The notes under the pieces are model-generated. The model was given only the letters and a program-made list of their open reading frames with translations, did no database searches and was not told the DNA's origin. From Parvimonas sp. (GTDB lineage Bacteria; Bacillota; Clostridia; Tissierellales; Peptoniphilaceae): DNA of 64,000 nt. Positions 51,653-59,809 of the stretch are shown here, one piece after another. The translations under genes were made by a program, and so were the position numbers. The stretch lies in assembly GCA_022770425.1 (NCBI GenBank), contig JALEHY010000013.1, positions 34,787-98,786 on the forward strand, in the 5' to 3' direction. The stretch's first letter is position 1. Each line of letters starts with the position of its first letter.

Positions 51653-52160
51653 TCTTTTTTTTGTGTTTTTCTTTATAGGAGTTTATAATTTTGGAGGCGG
51701 TTATGCAATGGTTCCTCTTATTATTTCTCTTGTAGTTGATAAATACGGATGGGTTAGCATATCGGAATTTATAAACTTTTTAACGATTTCGCAAATTACT
51801 CCGGGACCTATTGCGATAAATTTGGCAACATTTGTGGGATACACAGTGGGAAATGGTGTTTTAGGTTCAATTATAACAACATTGGCTGTAGTTTTGCCGA
51901 GTTTTATAATAATAACTTTGATAGTTTTATGTATGAAAAAATTTAAAGATAATGAATATGTTAAAAACTTTTTTATTGGAATAAGACCTGTAGTACTGGG
52001 ACTTATCGCTACAAGCTGTATATCTGTTATAGATTCAGATTTTTATACAATATATTCATTTGTAAGTTTTTCGATTATTTTTTATTTGACTACATATAAA
52101 AAGCTTCATCCTATAATTGCTATTTTTCTTACAGGATTTATTGGAATGTGGATAGTTTAG
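51642..52160 (+). CDS. chrA: Chromate transporter family protein, first half-size subunit
   Basis: A 172-residue membrane protein of the ChrA/CHR family, half-size form, with the signature FNFGGGYAMVPLI near the N-terminus and QITPGPIAINLATFVGY in the next segment. Half-size CHR proteins come as gene pairs that together make one transporter. The start is GTG 51642 inside the end of prmC, five bases after AGGAGTG. Chromate efflux is the family name; in anaerobes the natural substrate (sulfate or another anion) is uncertain. Confidence 0.88.
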   Translation: MLISLFFVFFFIGVYNFGGGYAMVPLIISLVVDKYGWVSISEFINFLTISQITPGPIAINLATFVGYTVGNGVLGSIITTLAVVLPSFIIITLIVLCMKKFKDNEYVKNFFIGIRPVVLGLIATSCISVIDSDFYTIYSFVSFSIIFYLTTYKKLHPIIAIFLTGFIGMWIV

Positions 52161-52168
52161 GAGGTAGT

Positions 52169-52702
52169 ATGTTATTTAAGTTATTTAAGATATTTTTATA
52201 TCTAAGCACACTTACAGTTGGTGGCGGAGCGGCTATGATACCTGTTATAAATAAAGAAGTAGTTGAAAAATATAAACTATTAACAGAAGATGAGTTTTTA
52301 GATGCACTTGGAATTGCACAAAGCACACCGGGAGTTTTAGGGTGTAATATAAGTATAATAGTGGGTTACAAAATTTATGGAATATTGGGAGCATTAGTTT
52401 GTCTTTTTTGTTCCATTTTACCTGCTTTTTTATCAATATTAATCATTTCAATATATTTTAAAGATATAAGCTCGAATTATTATGTTGAAAAGTTTTTTAT
52501 TGCTGTAAAACCTGCTTTAATTGCAGTTTTAGCATCTGCTGTTGTGATATTGGGTAAAAAATCTAAACTTAAATTACCTCATTATTTTGTAAGTTTTATT
52601 GTGGTTATCTTAGTAAGTTATTTTAAAATCAGTCCGTTTATAGTTATATTTTTAGGTGGTTTAATTTATGTTATTTTTATAAAATTTTTAAGTAAAGAAT
52701 AG
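52169..52702 (+). CDS. chrA: Chromate transporter family protein, second half-size subunit
   Basis: A 177-residue partner of the preceding gene with the matching signature LTVGGGAAMIPVINKEVV and GIAQSTPGVLGCNISIIVGY. ATG 52169, with TAGGAGG before it, is preferred to the longer frame from 52148, which lies within the previous gene. The two halves probably form a heterodimer with opposed topology. An extended -10 (TGT-TATAAT, 52731-52739) after it marks a new promoter for prfA. Confidence 0.88.
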   Translation: MLFKLFKIFLYLSTLTVGGGAAMIPVINKEVVEKYKLLTEDEFLDALGIAQSTPGVLGCNISIIVGYKIYGILGALVCLFCSILPAFLSILIISIYFKDISSNYYVEKFFIAVKPALIAVLASAVVILGKKSKLKLPHYFVSFIVVILVSYFKISPFIVIFLGGLIYVIFIKFLSKE

Positions 52703-52834
52703 ATGAAAACTTTTATACTTTCTATAAATATGTTATAATTTTATTCTGATACTATATAAATTAGAGTGAGGTTAAGAAAATTTAATTAAAAATACAAAGC
52801 AATTTGATTGGAATATGAAAAGGAGAGGTTTATT

Positions 52835-53905
52835 TTGTTTGATAAATTAGAATTATTAGTTGAAAAATTTCAGGAACTTGAAGGAAAAATAATTGACCCT
52901 GAAATAATGAAAGATATGAATATTTGGCAAAAACTTGCCAAAGAACATTCGGATTTGAAGCCTATAGTTGAAAAATATAAAGAGTATTCAAAAAATAAAA
53001 AAGAATTAGAAGAAAATAAAGAAATGTTAAGAGAAAGTCTTGATGATGATATGAAGGAGCTTGTTAAGGAAGAAATTTCACTTCTTGAAGAGGAAATTGA
53101 AAAATCCGAACAAGAACTTAAAATTTTGTTGTTACCTAAAGACCCTAATGATGAGAAAAATGTATTTATGGAAGTAAGAGCCGGAACAGGAGGAGATGAG
53201 GCAGGTCTTTTTGCAGAAGAACTTTTGAGAATGTATAGAATGTTTGCAGACAAGCAAAGATGGAAAACAGAAATTATGAGTATTTCAGAACAGGGAGTTG
53301 GCGGAATAAAAGAAGTTGTGTTTCTTGTCAAAGGTAAAGGTGCTTACTCAAAGCTAAAATATGAAAGTGGTGTACACAGAGTTCAACGTGTTCCTGTTAC
53401 AGAATCAAGCGGAAGAATTCACACTTCTGCTGCAACAGTTGCTGTTTTACCGGAAGTCGAAGATGTTGATGTTGTTATAAATCAAAATGATTTAAGAATA
53501 GATGTTTACAGGGCAAGTGGAAATGGAGGACAATGCGTAAACACAACTGACTCTGCTGTAAGAATTACACACATACCGACAGGACTTGTAGTAACTTGCC
53601 AAGATGAAAAATCTCAGTTAAAAAATAAAGAGAAAGCAATGAAGATTTTGAAATCCAGACTATATGAAAAATATCAAGAAGAACAACATAAAGATATTGC
53701 AGATGCAAGAAAATCTCAAATCGGTTCGGGCGATAGATCCGAAAGAATCAGAACATATAATTTTCCGCAAGGCAGAGTAACTGATCATAGAATAAATATG
53801 ACTATTTATCAACTTGACAGCTTTTTAAACGGAGATATTTTAGAAATGATAGAAGCACTTATAACAAGTGATCAAGCGAAGAAAATGGCTTCAATAACGG
53901 AGTAG
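52835..53905 (+). CDS. prfA: Peptide chain release factor 1
   Basis: A 356-residue class I release factor for UAA and UAG. The GGQ loop is at residues 231-233 (GNGGQCVNTTD), and the preceding GAGTGGDEAGLFA and HRVQRVPVTESSGRIHTS segments are conserved. The start is TTG 52835 after AGGAGAGG, giving MFDKLELLVEKFQELE, which matches the family length. Since this genome reads UGA as selenocysteine in some genes, the UAA/UAG-specific factor is not in conflict; RF2 would be the competitor. Confidence 0.95.
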   Translation: MFDKLELLVEKFQELEGKIIDPEIMKDMNIWQKLAKEHSDLKPIVEKYKEYSKNKKELEENKEMLRESLDDDMKELVKEEISLLEEEIEKSEQELKILLLPKDPNDEKNVFMEVRAGTGGDEAGLFAEELLRMYRMFADKQRWKTEIMSISEQGVGGIKEVVFLVKGKGAYSKLKYESGVHRVQRVPVTESSGRIHTSAATVAVLPEVEDVDVVINQNDLRIDVYRASGNGGQCVNTTDSAVRITHIPTGLVVTCQDEKSQLKNKEKAMKILKSRLYEKYQEEQHKDIADARKSQIGSGDRSERIRTYNFPQGRVTDHRINMTIYQLDSFLNGDILEMIEALITSDQAKKMASITE

Positions 53906-53908
53906 ATT

Positions 53909-54844
53909 ATGAAAGATTCAAAAATACTTAATAAAATCGGGGTTTATTGTGTTGTATTTTTGGTATATGTTTTTTTGGTGTATTTGTATTTTAATTTTAT
54001 ATTTTCTGCAAATAAAAGATATTATGAGAAAGAAAATGCTAATAATACAAAAGTTACTGAAACTGTTAGTGATTCTTCAAAAAATTCAGAAGCAGTCAAC
54101 AAAAACGGAATTGATAAAAGTAAGTTATCAACAAAGATTAATTCCGGTTCTGTCGGAGTTTTACCAACTGAACAAATTGTTATGGATACTTTAAATAAAA
54201 GTAATGACAAAGATATTCAGTATATTTTGAAAAACAAAGAAAAATTAAATTCTTATTATATGACTCTTTTATATAGAAATAATTCATCAAAAGAATTTAT
54301 CAAAGATATTATTGATAATAGAATTGTAGACTATTATACAGGAGAAAGTGTGGACTTTAACAGAGAGATTCCTTTTTATTTGCAATGGGATAGACGTTGG
54401 GGAAGAGAAAGTTATGCAGGAGGAGATATGGCACTTAATGGTTGTGGCCCAACTTGTATGGCTATGGTTGTCTCAGGATTATTAAAGGACGAAAGTATAA
54501 CTCCTGTTACACTTTCAAAACATACAGAGTATGTTGAAGGTTCAGGAACGGGATGGAATTACTTTTTAAAAGTTCCAAGCTTGTATGGATTGAAAGTAAA
54601 ATCTCTTACTACGGATAAAAAAATTTATGTTGATGAATTGAAAGCTAAAAGACCTATAATTGTAAATGTTGATAAAGGAGATTTTACAACTATAGGACAC
54701 TATATTGTATTAGTTGCAGTTGATGACGATGGAAATTTTATAATCAATGACCCAAATAATCCTAATAATTCAAGTGAAAAATGGACTTTTGAGAGATTAA
54801 AACCACAAATAAAAAATGGTTGGTCATTTAGTAAAGAGGGATAG
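53909..54844 (+). CDS. Membrane-anchored C39-like cysteine peptidase
   Basis: A 311-residue protein with an N-terminal membrane segment (about residues 10-33), a Ser/Asn/Lys-rich linker and a C-terminal papain-like domain of the peptidase C39_2 type. The catalytic residues can be placed as C179 (NGCGPTCMAMV), H264 (TIGHYIVLV) and D281 (INDPNNP). It starts three bases after prfA. Such domains occur in surface peptidases and in uncharacterised wall proteins; the target is unknown. Confidence 0.85.
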   Translation: MKDSKILNKIGVYCVVFLVYVFLVYLYFNFIFSANKRYYEKENANNTKVTETVSDSSKNSEAVNKNGIDKSKLSTKINSGSVGVLPTEQIVMDTLNKSNDKDIQYILKNKEKLNSYYMTLLYRNNSSKEFIKDIIDNRIVDYYTGESVDFNREIPFYLQWDRRWGRESYAGGDMALNGCGPTCMAMVVSGLLKDESITPVTLSKHTEYVEGSGTGWNYFLKVPSLYGLKVKSLTTDKKIYVDELKAKRPIIVNVDKGDFTTIGHYIVLVAVDDDGNFIINDPNNPNNSSEKWTFERLKPQIKNGWSFSKEG

Positions 54845-54845
54845 A

Positions 54846-55601
54846 ATGAATTTTATAAATAGAATTATTGACTTTTTATTTTATTTTTTTAGATCAAAAC
54901 CTGAAGGAAGAGATATCATTAAATATGGTTTAACACATATAAAACTTATGATTATTGCTTATTTAGGTGCAGCTTTGATATACCTATTTAGAGATAAGTT
55001 AAAAAATAAGTACAAATATTTGTTAAAAATTTTTGTAATACTTTTGTTTACTCAACAAATTATATTGTATGCGTGGTATATTTTTAGCGGAGCATTTTCT
55101 TGGTCTGAAAGTTTACCGCTTTATGATTGCAGAGTTGCAATCATATGTTTAATATATGGAGTTTTTTCAAATAATGAAAAATTTAAAAGAATTGGAATAT
55201 ATTTAGGTTTTATAGGATCTATCGTGGCTATCATGTCACCGGAACTTGATAGATTTATTTTTCCGCATTATACTTGGTTTAGTTTTTTTGTAGGACATAT
55301 TATGTTACTTTGGGTAAGTTGTTACTTGTTTTTTGTTGAAGAAATAGAAATTTCTTTAGAAAAATACAGAGAGGTTTTTATTTTTACAAACATATTACAT
55401 TTGATAGTTTTAATATTTAATAAAATTGTAAATTCTAATTATGCATTTCTTATAGAGCCACCAATATTAAAAGAAGTGGCATGTGAATTACCACAGCCTG
55501 TTTATAGTGCAATTATGTTGTTGGTTTTAAATTTTGGATTGTATGTAGTGCATACATATTTCACAAAAGCAAGAAGTGAAAAAACAATAGAAATGCAATA
55601 A
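54846..55601 (+). CDS. YwaF/TIGR02206-like integral membrane protein
   Basis: A 251-residue protein with about seven membrane segments and the pattern SLPLYDCRVAII (about residues 91-102), which I associate with the YwaF family of uncharacterised membrane proteins. The ATG at 54846 follows directly on the stop of the peptidase gene, with AAAGAGGG as ribosome site; the longer frame from 54816 lies inside that gene. Function unknown. Confidence 0.8.
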   Translation: MNFINRIIDFLFYFFRSKPEGRDIIKYGLTHIKLMIIAYLGAALIYLFRDKLKNKYKYLLKIFVILLFTQQIILYAWYIFSGAFSWSESLPLYDCRVAIICLIYGVFSNNEKFKRIGIYLGFIGSIVAIMSPELDRFIFPHYTWFSFFVGHIMLLWVSCYLFFVEEIEISLEKYREVFIFTNILHLIVLIFNKIVNSNYAFLIEPPILKEVACELPQPVYSAIMLLVLNFGLYVVHTYFTKARSEKTIEMQ

Positions 55602-55627
55602 ATAAACTAAAAAACGAAAACTATAAT

Positions 55628-55666
55628 AAAAATAACCGTCTATTATGTAGACGGTTATTTTTATTA
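55628..55666. terminator. Bidirectional terminator
   Basis: AAAAATAACCGTCTA (55628-55642) pairs perfectly with TAGACGGTTATTTTT (55648-55662). It serves the forward YwaF-like gene and the reverse gene ending at 55664. Confidence 0.92.
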
Positions 55667-56197
55667 TTTTAAAATTTCTTTTAATTTTTCAAGAATATAT
55701 TCATCAACAGCTTTTCCTTCAATAAATGCATTTTCACCATCAGGTAACATAATTCTAAAGAAGTTTATAATTAAATTTCCATCAACAATATAATAGTCAT
55801 CTAAGTGAAGTGGAGCAATATAAACTTTCAAAATTTCTTTATCATTATTTGGAAATTCTTTGTTTAATTCGTCGATTAAATGATTTACGTTCAAAACTTT
55901 AATAGGTTTAGCCATCATTTTTGGAAGTTCCAAATCTTCCATCATCCACATATTATTGTTCCAAAATCTTTTTTCTTCCTTACTTGCTCCGGAAAGTAAT
56001 TCTCTGTTTTGAATAGCAGATAAAACTTTTCTTACAGACTCTTCGTCAAAGTCTTTAGTCATTATCGCCTTTAATGGGTACATTTTTGCAACATCTACAA
56101 AGAAACTTTCAGCTACTTTTTCTCTTTCAGACAGAGCAGTCCACAAATACAACATTGACTCAATGGTTTCCAAGTTCAATTCAATTTGTTTAATCAT
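55664..56197 (-). CDS. Conserved hypothetical protein (TDE2712-like)
   Basis: A 177-residue cytosolic protein, acidic, with helices in the first half (LNLETIESMLYLWTALSEREKVAESFFVDVAKMY) and an alpha/beta second half (VYIAPLHLDDYYIVDGNLIINFFRIMLPDGENAF). It reminds me of a family annotated TDE2712 in oral anaerobes, from memory only. CGGAGG lies before the start on the reverse strand. It is a single-gene unit divergent from yitT. No function can be assigned. Confidence 0.75.
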   Translation of the reverse strand: MIKQIELNLETIESMLYLWTALSEREKVAESFFVDVAKMYPLKAIMTKDFDEESVRKVLSAIQNRELLSGASKEEKRFWNNNMWMMEDLELPKMMAKPIKVLNVNHLIDELNKEFPNNDKEILKVYIAPLHLDDYYIVDGNLIINFFRIMLPDGENAFIEGKAVDEYILEKLKEILK

Positions 56198-56289
56198 AAT
56201 ATTCCTCCGATATAATATAATTTATATAACTATTTTAAACTTTTTTTGAAAAAAAATCAATACTTAAATTATGAAAATGATTTTTGGAG

Positions 56290-56318
56290 TTGTAAAGAGA
56301 GAGGATGTTTGTTATAAT
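56290..56318 (+). promoter_or_regulatory. Promoter of yitT
   Basis: TTGTAA (56290), 17-bp spacer, TATAAT (56313-56318) with TGT before it. Confidence 0.78.
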
Positions 56319-56385
56319 TGTTTGGATATAATTTAAAGATTAAATTTTTAAAATTTTGTTTATTGTATAAATTTAGGAGGGAAAT

Positions 56386-57291
56386 ATGAAAGAAAATATG
56401 TTAAAGAAAATTTTAATTACAACTTTTGGTTCTGTTTTAGTTTCTGCAGCAGTTTATTGGTTTATGGTTCCGTATAATCTGACTATTGGAGGAACAGCAG
56501 GACTTTCTATTGCTATTACAAAATTTATTCCGGGTATTCCTGTAGGGGCAATGCAACTGGGGATAAATGTTATTTTGTTTGCACTTGCAATTATTCTTAT
56601 CGGTGCTGAATTTGGTGGATTAAGTATATATGCTACAGTCGTTTTATCTGTTGCACTTATGATATTTGAAAAATTTTTTCCAAATGTACAGCCTTTAGTA
56701 GATACTCCGTTTATGAGTATGGTTCTTGGTGTAGGATTTACAGCAATCGGAATTGCGATGACTTTAAACCAAAATGCTTCTACCGGAGGAACGGATATAG
56801 TTGGGAAAATTTTAAATAAATATTTGCATATTGATTTAAGTTTAGGTGTTTTTATTGCGGATTTTTCTGTTGTGCTTATGGGGTATTTTGCATTCGGTAC
56901 CAATGCTGCAATGTATGCTTTAGTCGGTATAGTATTTAATGCAATAGTAATTGATAAAGTTCTAACAGGATATAAAACAAAGATGAAAGTTTATATTAAT
57001 TCTGCAAAATGGGAAGAAATCAATGATTATATTTTATATGAAATTGTAAGAGGAAGTACAATTTATGAAGCAAAAGGAGGTTACAATAAACAACCTAAAG
57101 TTATTATTGAAACCGTACTTTCAAGACCTGAATATATTAATCTTATAAATTATATCAAAGAAATTGATAAAAGTGCATTTGTAAATGTATCGACTATAAG
57201 TGAAGTTTTAGGAGAAGGATTCAGTCACTTAACTGATGAAAGTTTAAAACTTTTAAAAGAGAAAAATAAAACAAGAAACAGAAGTGTTTAA
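56386..57291 (+). CDS. YitT family membrane protein
   Basis: A 301-residue protein with about six membrane segments (YitT/DUF161 region, residues 8-190) and a C-terminal cytosolic DUF2179 domain (about 220-285, VYINSAKWEEINDYILYEIVRGSTIYEAKGGY). Members of this family are common in Firmicutes and have no firm function. AGGAGG precedes the ATG. The promoter of the glyS T-box transcript starts immediately after its stop. Confidence 0.9.
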   Translation: MKENMLKKILITTFGSVLVSAAVYWFMVPYNLTIGGTAGLSIAITKFIPGIPVGAMQLGINVILFALAIILIGAEFGGLSIYATVVLSVALMIFEKFFPNVQPLVDTPFMSMVLGVGFTAIGIAMTLNQNASTGGTDIVGKILNKYLHIDLSLGVFIADFSVVLMGYFAFGTNAAMYALVGIVFNAIVIDKVLTGYKTKMKVYINSAKWEEINDYILYEIVRGSTIYEAKGGYNKQPKVIIETVLSRPEYINLINYIKEIDKSAFVNVSTISEVLGEGFSHLTDESLKLLKEKNKTRNRSV

Positions 57292-57320
57292 TTGCATTTA
57301 TTTTTAAATTATGATAAAAT
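57292..57320 (+). promoter_or_regulatory. Promoter of the glyS T-box transcript
   Basis: TTGCAT (57292), 17-bp spacer, TAAAAT (57315-57320) with TGA before it. Confidence 0.72.
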
Positions 57321-57329
57321 AAAAGCGTA

Positions 57330-57515
57330 AATTTTAATACTTACGTTGAATGATAAAAAATAATATGAGATTTTTAGAGAGTAATTGTTTGGTGGAAAAT
57401 TATAGTTTTGTATTATGGGGAAATCAGGAGTAATTTTTTTCAAAGAGATGTTTTTAAAACATAATTAGGGTGGAACCACGGTCATATCGTCCCTTGCGAT
57501 ATGGCCTTTTTGTTT
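57330..57515 (+). promoter_or_regulatory. T-box leader (tRNA-Gly) upstream of glyS
   Basis: Stem I begins at TAGAGAG near 57376. A GGGGA run near 57417 contains glycine codons and is the likely specifier region. The T-box core AGGGTGGAACCACGG is at 57467-57481. The terminator is GGTCATATCG with CGATATGGCC (57480-57506) plus T. TGGA in the antiterminator bulge fits a tRNA with discriminator U, as in tRNA-Gly. Low charged tRNA-Gly would raise glyS. Confidence 0.9.
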
Positions 57516-57537
57516 ATAAATTTTTAGGAGGAATGTT

Positions 57538-58929
57538 ATGAAATCAGAAAAAAGTATGGAAAAAGTTGTGTCTTTATGTAAAAATAGAGGAATAATTTAT
57601 CCCGGCTCAGAAATTTACGGTGGACTTGCAAATACTTGGGACTATGGTCCTTTGGGTGTTGAATTTAAAAATAATGTTAAAAAGGCTTGGTGGAAAAAGT
57701 TTGTTCAACAGTCAAAATATAATGTTGGACTTGACAGCGCAATTTTGATGAATCCTGAAGTTTGGGTTGCATCAGGACATGTTGGAAGTTTTAGTGATCC
57801 TTTAATTGATTGTAAAGAATGTAAATCACGTTTTAGAGCTGATAAACTTATTGAAGACTTTTATTTTGAAAATAATCTTGGTGATATAAATGTTGACGGC
57901 TGGGAAAATGAAAAAGTGGAAGAATTAATGAAAGAAAAAAATATTTGTTGTCCGAACTGTCAAAAGCAAAATTTTACCAAAATAAGAAGATTTAATCTTA
58001 TGTTTAAAACTTTTCAAGGTGTAACGGAAGACAGTAAAGCAGAAATTTATTTAAGACCTGAAACTGCTCAGGGGATTTTTGTGAATTTTAAAAATATTGC
58101 CAGAACTTCAAGAAAAAAAGTTCCTTTTGGTATTGCTCAAGTGGGAAAATCTTTCAGAAATGAAATTACTCCGGGTAATTTTACTTTTAGAACTCGTGAG
58201 TTTGAACAAATGGAATTAGAATTTTTCTGTAAACCGGGAGAAGATTTAGAGTGGTATGATTACTGGAAAAATTATTCTTTTGATTGGTTATTATCTTTAG
58301 GAATGAATGAAAAAACTCTAAGACTTAGAGATCACGAACAAGAAGAACTTAGTTTTTACAGTAAAGCTACTTGTGATATAGAATTTTTATTCCCGTTCGG
58401 TTGGGGGGAATTGTGGGGAATTGCTGACAGAACTGATTATGATTTATCAAGACATATTGAAGTTTCAGGAGAAGATTTAAGGTATATAGACCCTGTTACA
58501 AATGAAAAATATATTCCTTATTGTATTGAACCTTCACTTGGAGCAGATAGAGTAGCTTTAGCATTTTTATGCAATGCTTATGATGAAGAAGAAATTGGAG
58601 AAGGCGATGTAAGAACTGTTTTAAGACTTCATCCTGCTTTAGCTCCGTTTAAGGCGGCAATTTTACCGCTTACTAAGAAATTGTCAGAAAAATCTGATGA
58701 AATTTATGGTGAACTTTCAAAATATTTTATGATAGATACAGATGTTTCCGGAAGCATCGGGAAAAGATACAGAAGACAAGATGAAATCGGAACGCCATTT
58801 TGTATAACAGTTGATTTTGATACTTTAGAAGATGAATGTGTAACTGTTAGATTTAGAGATACTATGGAACAAGAAAGAATAAAGATTTCAGAATTAAAAG
58901 ATTTTATAGAAAAATCTTTAGAATTTTAA
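57538..58929 (+). CDS. glyS: Glycyl-tRNA synthetase (alpha2 type)
   Basis: A 463-residue class II synthetase of the dimeric type. It has RGIIYPGSEIYGGLANTWDYGPLGVEFKNNVKKAWW at the N-terminus, motif 2 around FRNEITPGNFTFRTREFEQMELEFF and motif 3 around EPSLGADRVALAFL, then the C-terminal anticodon-binding domain. A zinc-type cluster (CKECKS, CCPNCQ) lies in the insertion. GGAGG precedes the ATG. The T-box leader ties its expression to glycine supply, relevant in a cell that ferments glycine through GrdABCDE. Confidence 0.97.
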   Translation: MKSEKSMEKVVSLCKNRGIIYPGSEIYGGLANTWDYGPLGVEFKNNVKKAWWKKFVQQSKYNVGLDSAILMNPEVWVASGHVGSFSDPLIDCKECKSRFRADKLIEDFYFENNLGDINVDGWENEKVEELMKEKNICCPNCQKQNFTKIRRFNLMFKTFQGVTEDSKAEIYLRPETAQGIFVNFKNIARTSRKKVPFGIAQVGKSFRNEITPGNFTFRTREFEQMELEFFCKPGEDLEWYDYWKNYSFDWLLSLGMNEKTLRLRDHEQEELSFYSKATCDIEFLFPFGWGELWGIADRTDYDLSRHIEVSGEDLRYIDPVTNEKYIPYCIEPSLGADRVALAFLCNAYDEEEIGEGDVRTVLRLHPALAPFKAAILPLTKKLSEKSDEIYGELSKYFMIDTDVSGSIGKRYRRQDEIGTPFCITVDFDTLEDECVTVRFRDTMEQERIKISELKDFIEKSLEF

Positions 58930-58940
58930 GGAGGCAAATT

Positions 58941-59201
58941 ATGATAAGTAAAAAAGTTGTTTTTGGATCAAGTATGTGTCCGGATTGTATAGTAATGAAA
59001 AAGGCACTTGATGAAAGAGGGATTAAGTATTTATATTTAGATATCACAGAAAACTTGGCCAATCTTAAAAAATTTCTAAAATTTAGAGAAAACACTGCAT
59101 TTGACTTTGCGAAAGAAAATGGCTCTATTGGTATTCCTGCGATGGTAATTAATGACGGTGAAAAAATAATTTTCAGTATGGAAGAATTTGATGAACTTTA
59201 A
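58941..59201 (+). CDS. Glutaredoxin-like protein
   Basis: An 86-residue thioredoxin-fold protein with the redox motif C13-P-D-C16 (SSMCPDCIVMKKAL) and the cis-Pro segment GIPAMVIN. The active-site codons are ordinary Cys. It starts eleven bases after glyS with AAGGAGG before the ATG, so it is likely cotranscribed with glyS. It would reduce disulfides or glutathione-like adducts; its physiological partner is unknown. Confidence 0.85.
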   Translation: MISKKVVFGSSMCPDCIVMKKALDERGIKYLYLDITENLANLKKFLKFRENTAFDFAKENGSIGIPAMVINDGEKIIFSMEEFDEL

Positions 59202-59223
59202 TTATAAATATTAGGAGAAATTT

Positions 59224-59673
59224 ATGGAGTTTGATAAAGAGTATTCAAAGTTTTTTGAAGAATTTGGAAAATCTAAGAAAATGGTTTTATCTACTTGTTT
59301 CGAAAATAAAGTAACTTCAAGAATGATGAGTATAGTTATGTTTGATAAAAAATTTTATTTTCAAACAGATAAAAATTTTAGAAAATATAAGCAAATTTCA
59401 AAAAATCATAATGTATCTCTTTGCATAGACAATATTCAAATTGACGGTATATGTGAAGAGTTAGGGCATCCTTTAAAAAACAGTGAGTTTTGCAGTTTGT
59501 ATAAAGAAAATTTTATCAGTTCCTATCAAAAATATTCTTCATTGGAATGTGAAGTTTTATTTAGAGTAAACCCTTTATTTATTGAAAGGTGGAGATATAT
59601 TCATAATAATCAATATATTGAAATATTTGATATCAAAAATAAAAAATATATACTTGAAGAATATAAGTTGTAA
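59224..59673 (+). CDS. Pyridoxamine 5'-phosphate oxidase-like flavin-binding protein
   Basis: A 149-residue single-domain protein of the FMN-binding split-barrel type, with the strand pattern KKMVLSTCFENKVTSRMMSIVMFDKKFYFQTDKNFRKYKQISKNHNVSLCIDNI. It is shorter than true PdxH and lacks the C-terminal PLP-oxidase region, so it is a general flavin or heme-type member, not vitamin B6 biosynthesis. GGAGAAA precedes the ATG. It follows the glutaredoxin-like gene by 22 bases. Confidence 0.75.
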   Translation: MEFDKEYSKFFEEFGKSKKMVLSTCFENKVTSRMMSIVMFDKKFYFQTDKNFRKYKQISKNHNVSLCIDNIQIDGICEELGHPLKNSEFCSLYKENFISSYQKYSSLECEVLFRVNPLFIERWRYIHNNQYIEIFDIKNKKYILEEYKL

Positions 59674-59741
59674 TTACTTTATATTAACTACGTATAAAAT
59701 TATATTTTATCTATAATATTTTGTTTATTGACATTAAATAC

Positions 59742-59769
59742 TTGAAAAAAATTATTGATTTGTTATAAT
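59742..59769 (+). promoter_or_regulatory. Promoter of pepD
   Basis: TTGAAA (59742), 16-bp spacer, TATAAT (59764-59769) with TGT before it. Confidence 0.75.
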
Positions 59770-59809
59770 ATTATTGAGTAATTTAATAAATTTTTATTGG
59801 AGGCATAAT

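Noticed and set aside
58941..59201. Glutaredoxin-like protein as a fourth selenoprotein
   Set aside because: The CPDC motif is encoded by ordinary TGT codons, and there is no in-frame TGA.
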